Shown here in pieces: positions 63,500 to 64,000 of a stretch of 64,000 nucleotides of DNA (the first letter of the stretch is position 1; every line of letters starts with the position of its first letter). This DNA comes from Pithys albifrons albifrons (lineage: Eukaryota > Chordata > Aves > Passeriformes > Thamnophilidae), in the NCBI RefSeq assembly GCF_047495875.1, contig NC_092465.1, positions 922,501 through 986,500 of the forward strand. Direction: 5' to 3'. The notes below the pieces were generated by a model. The model did not search any database, was not told the DNA's origin, and saw only the letters and a list, made by a program, of their open reading frames with translations. The position numbers and the translations under genes were made by a program.

Positions 63500-63985
63500 A
63501 TGATCCTGGAATCATGGCCTCGTTTGAGTGGGAAGAGACCTCAAAGCCCCTCATTCCACTCCTGCCACAGGCAGGGACACCTTCCACTATTCCAGGTTGC
63601 TCCAAGCCCCATCCAACCTGGTCTTGGGCACTTCCAGGGATCCAGGGACAGTCACAACTTCTCTGCCCAACCTGTGTCAGGGCCTGCCCACCCTCCCAGC
63701 CACCAATTCCTTCCCAATATCCCCCCCAGCCCTGCCCTCTGGCAGTGGGAAGCCATTCCCTGTGTCCTGTCCCTCCATGCCTTGTCCCCAGTCCCTCTCC
63801 AGCTCTCCTGGAGCCCCTTCAGGCCCTGCCAGGGGCTCTCGGGTGTCCCTAGAGCCTTCCCTTCTCCAGGGGAACATTCCCAGCTCTCCCAGCCTGGCTC
63901 CAGAGCAGAGGGATCCAGCCCTGCAGCATCTCTGTGACCTTCTCTGGACTTGCTGCAGATATTCTGGGTAATTCCCAAGTGTCTC
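63500..63985 (-). mobile_element. CR1 LINE fragment
   Basis: Antisense: 'tcctggaatcatggcctcg' at the 3' end, 'ccacaggcagggacacc', 'ccagggatccagggacag', continuing through 'cagtgggaagccattccctg' to 'ccttctctggacttgctgcag'. It is longer than most copies here but has no intact ORF. Confidence 0.88.
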
Positions 63986-64000
63986 TATTTATCCCCTCCC

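Noticed and set aside
62226..63852. Long overlapping open frames (425, 479, 355 and 381 codons) on both strands
   Set aside because: They are translations of the 23-24-bp minisatellite plus flanking CR1; frames are open on both strands at once and one runs through the tRNA-Ala gene.

Overview
This is vertebrate nuclear DNA and almost certainly avian. About two dozen 5'-truncated CR1 (chicken repeat 1) LINE fragments are scattered on both strands, most with the usual 3' end (AGAATC-type repeats in antisense copies, ATTCTGTGATT in sense copies). Introns are compact, there are many GC-rich minisatellites, and I saw no mammalian SINEs. The exact bird cannot be named from the sequence.

The window is dominated by one gene on the minus strand: GPD2, mitochondrial FAD-dependent glycerol-3-phosphate dehydrogenase. 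I placed 16 coding exons (stop at 5527, ATG at 44775). All have GT..AG borders and the phases match across every junction, giving an intact 725-codon frame. A non-coding first exon is inferred to end at 54845, inside a CpG island at about 54700-55330. The 3' UTR runs leftward from 5526; its end is not certain, with candidate poly(A) signals at 4863, 3092 and 2791.

Layout, left to right: an 80-bp, 8-copy minisatellite in the GPD2 3' flank (712-1345); 3' UTR and exons 17-8 (5.5-20.3 kb); intron 7, more than half of which is a 19-bp G-rich minisatellite ending at the exon-7 splice donor; GC-rich exon 7 in an intragenic CpG-rich patch; the 12.8-kb intron 6 with a 13-bp/65-bp higher-order minisatellite and a head-to-head CR1 pair; exons 6-2 (34.5-44.8 kb); the 10-kb intron 1; the promoter CpG island with three further tandem arrays; then intergenic DNA with no recognisable protein gene. 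That last part holds two intact convergent tRNA genes, tRNA-Gly(GCC) at 62077-62147 (+) and tRNA-Ala(CGC) at 62398-62469 (-), followed by a 23-24-bp minisatellite.

GPD2 passes electrons from cytosolic glycerol-3-phosphate to ubiquinone at the outer face of the inner mitochondrial membrane. The rest of the window is repeat-derived or non-coding. The most interesting signals are in repeat structure: CR1 copies tandemly expanded internally with the same 51-bp unit and junction at two loci, a 72-bp in-frame expansion in a third CR1, a minisatellite touching a splice donor and readable in the gene's frame, and a near-perfect 27-bp-arm hairpin where a CR1 fragment stops. I found no wholly new gene system.
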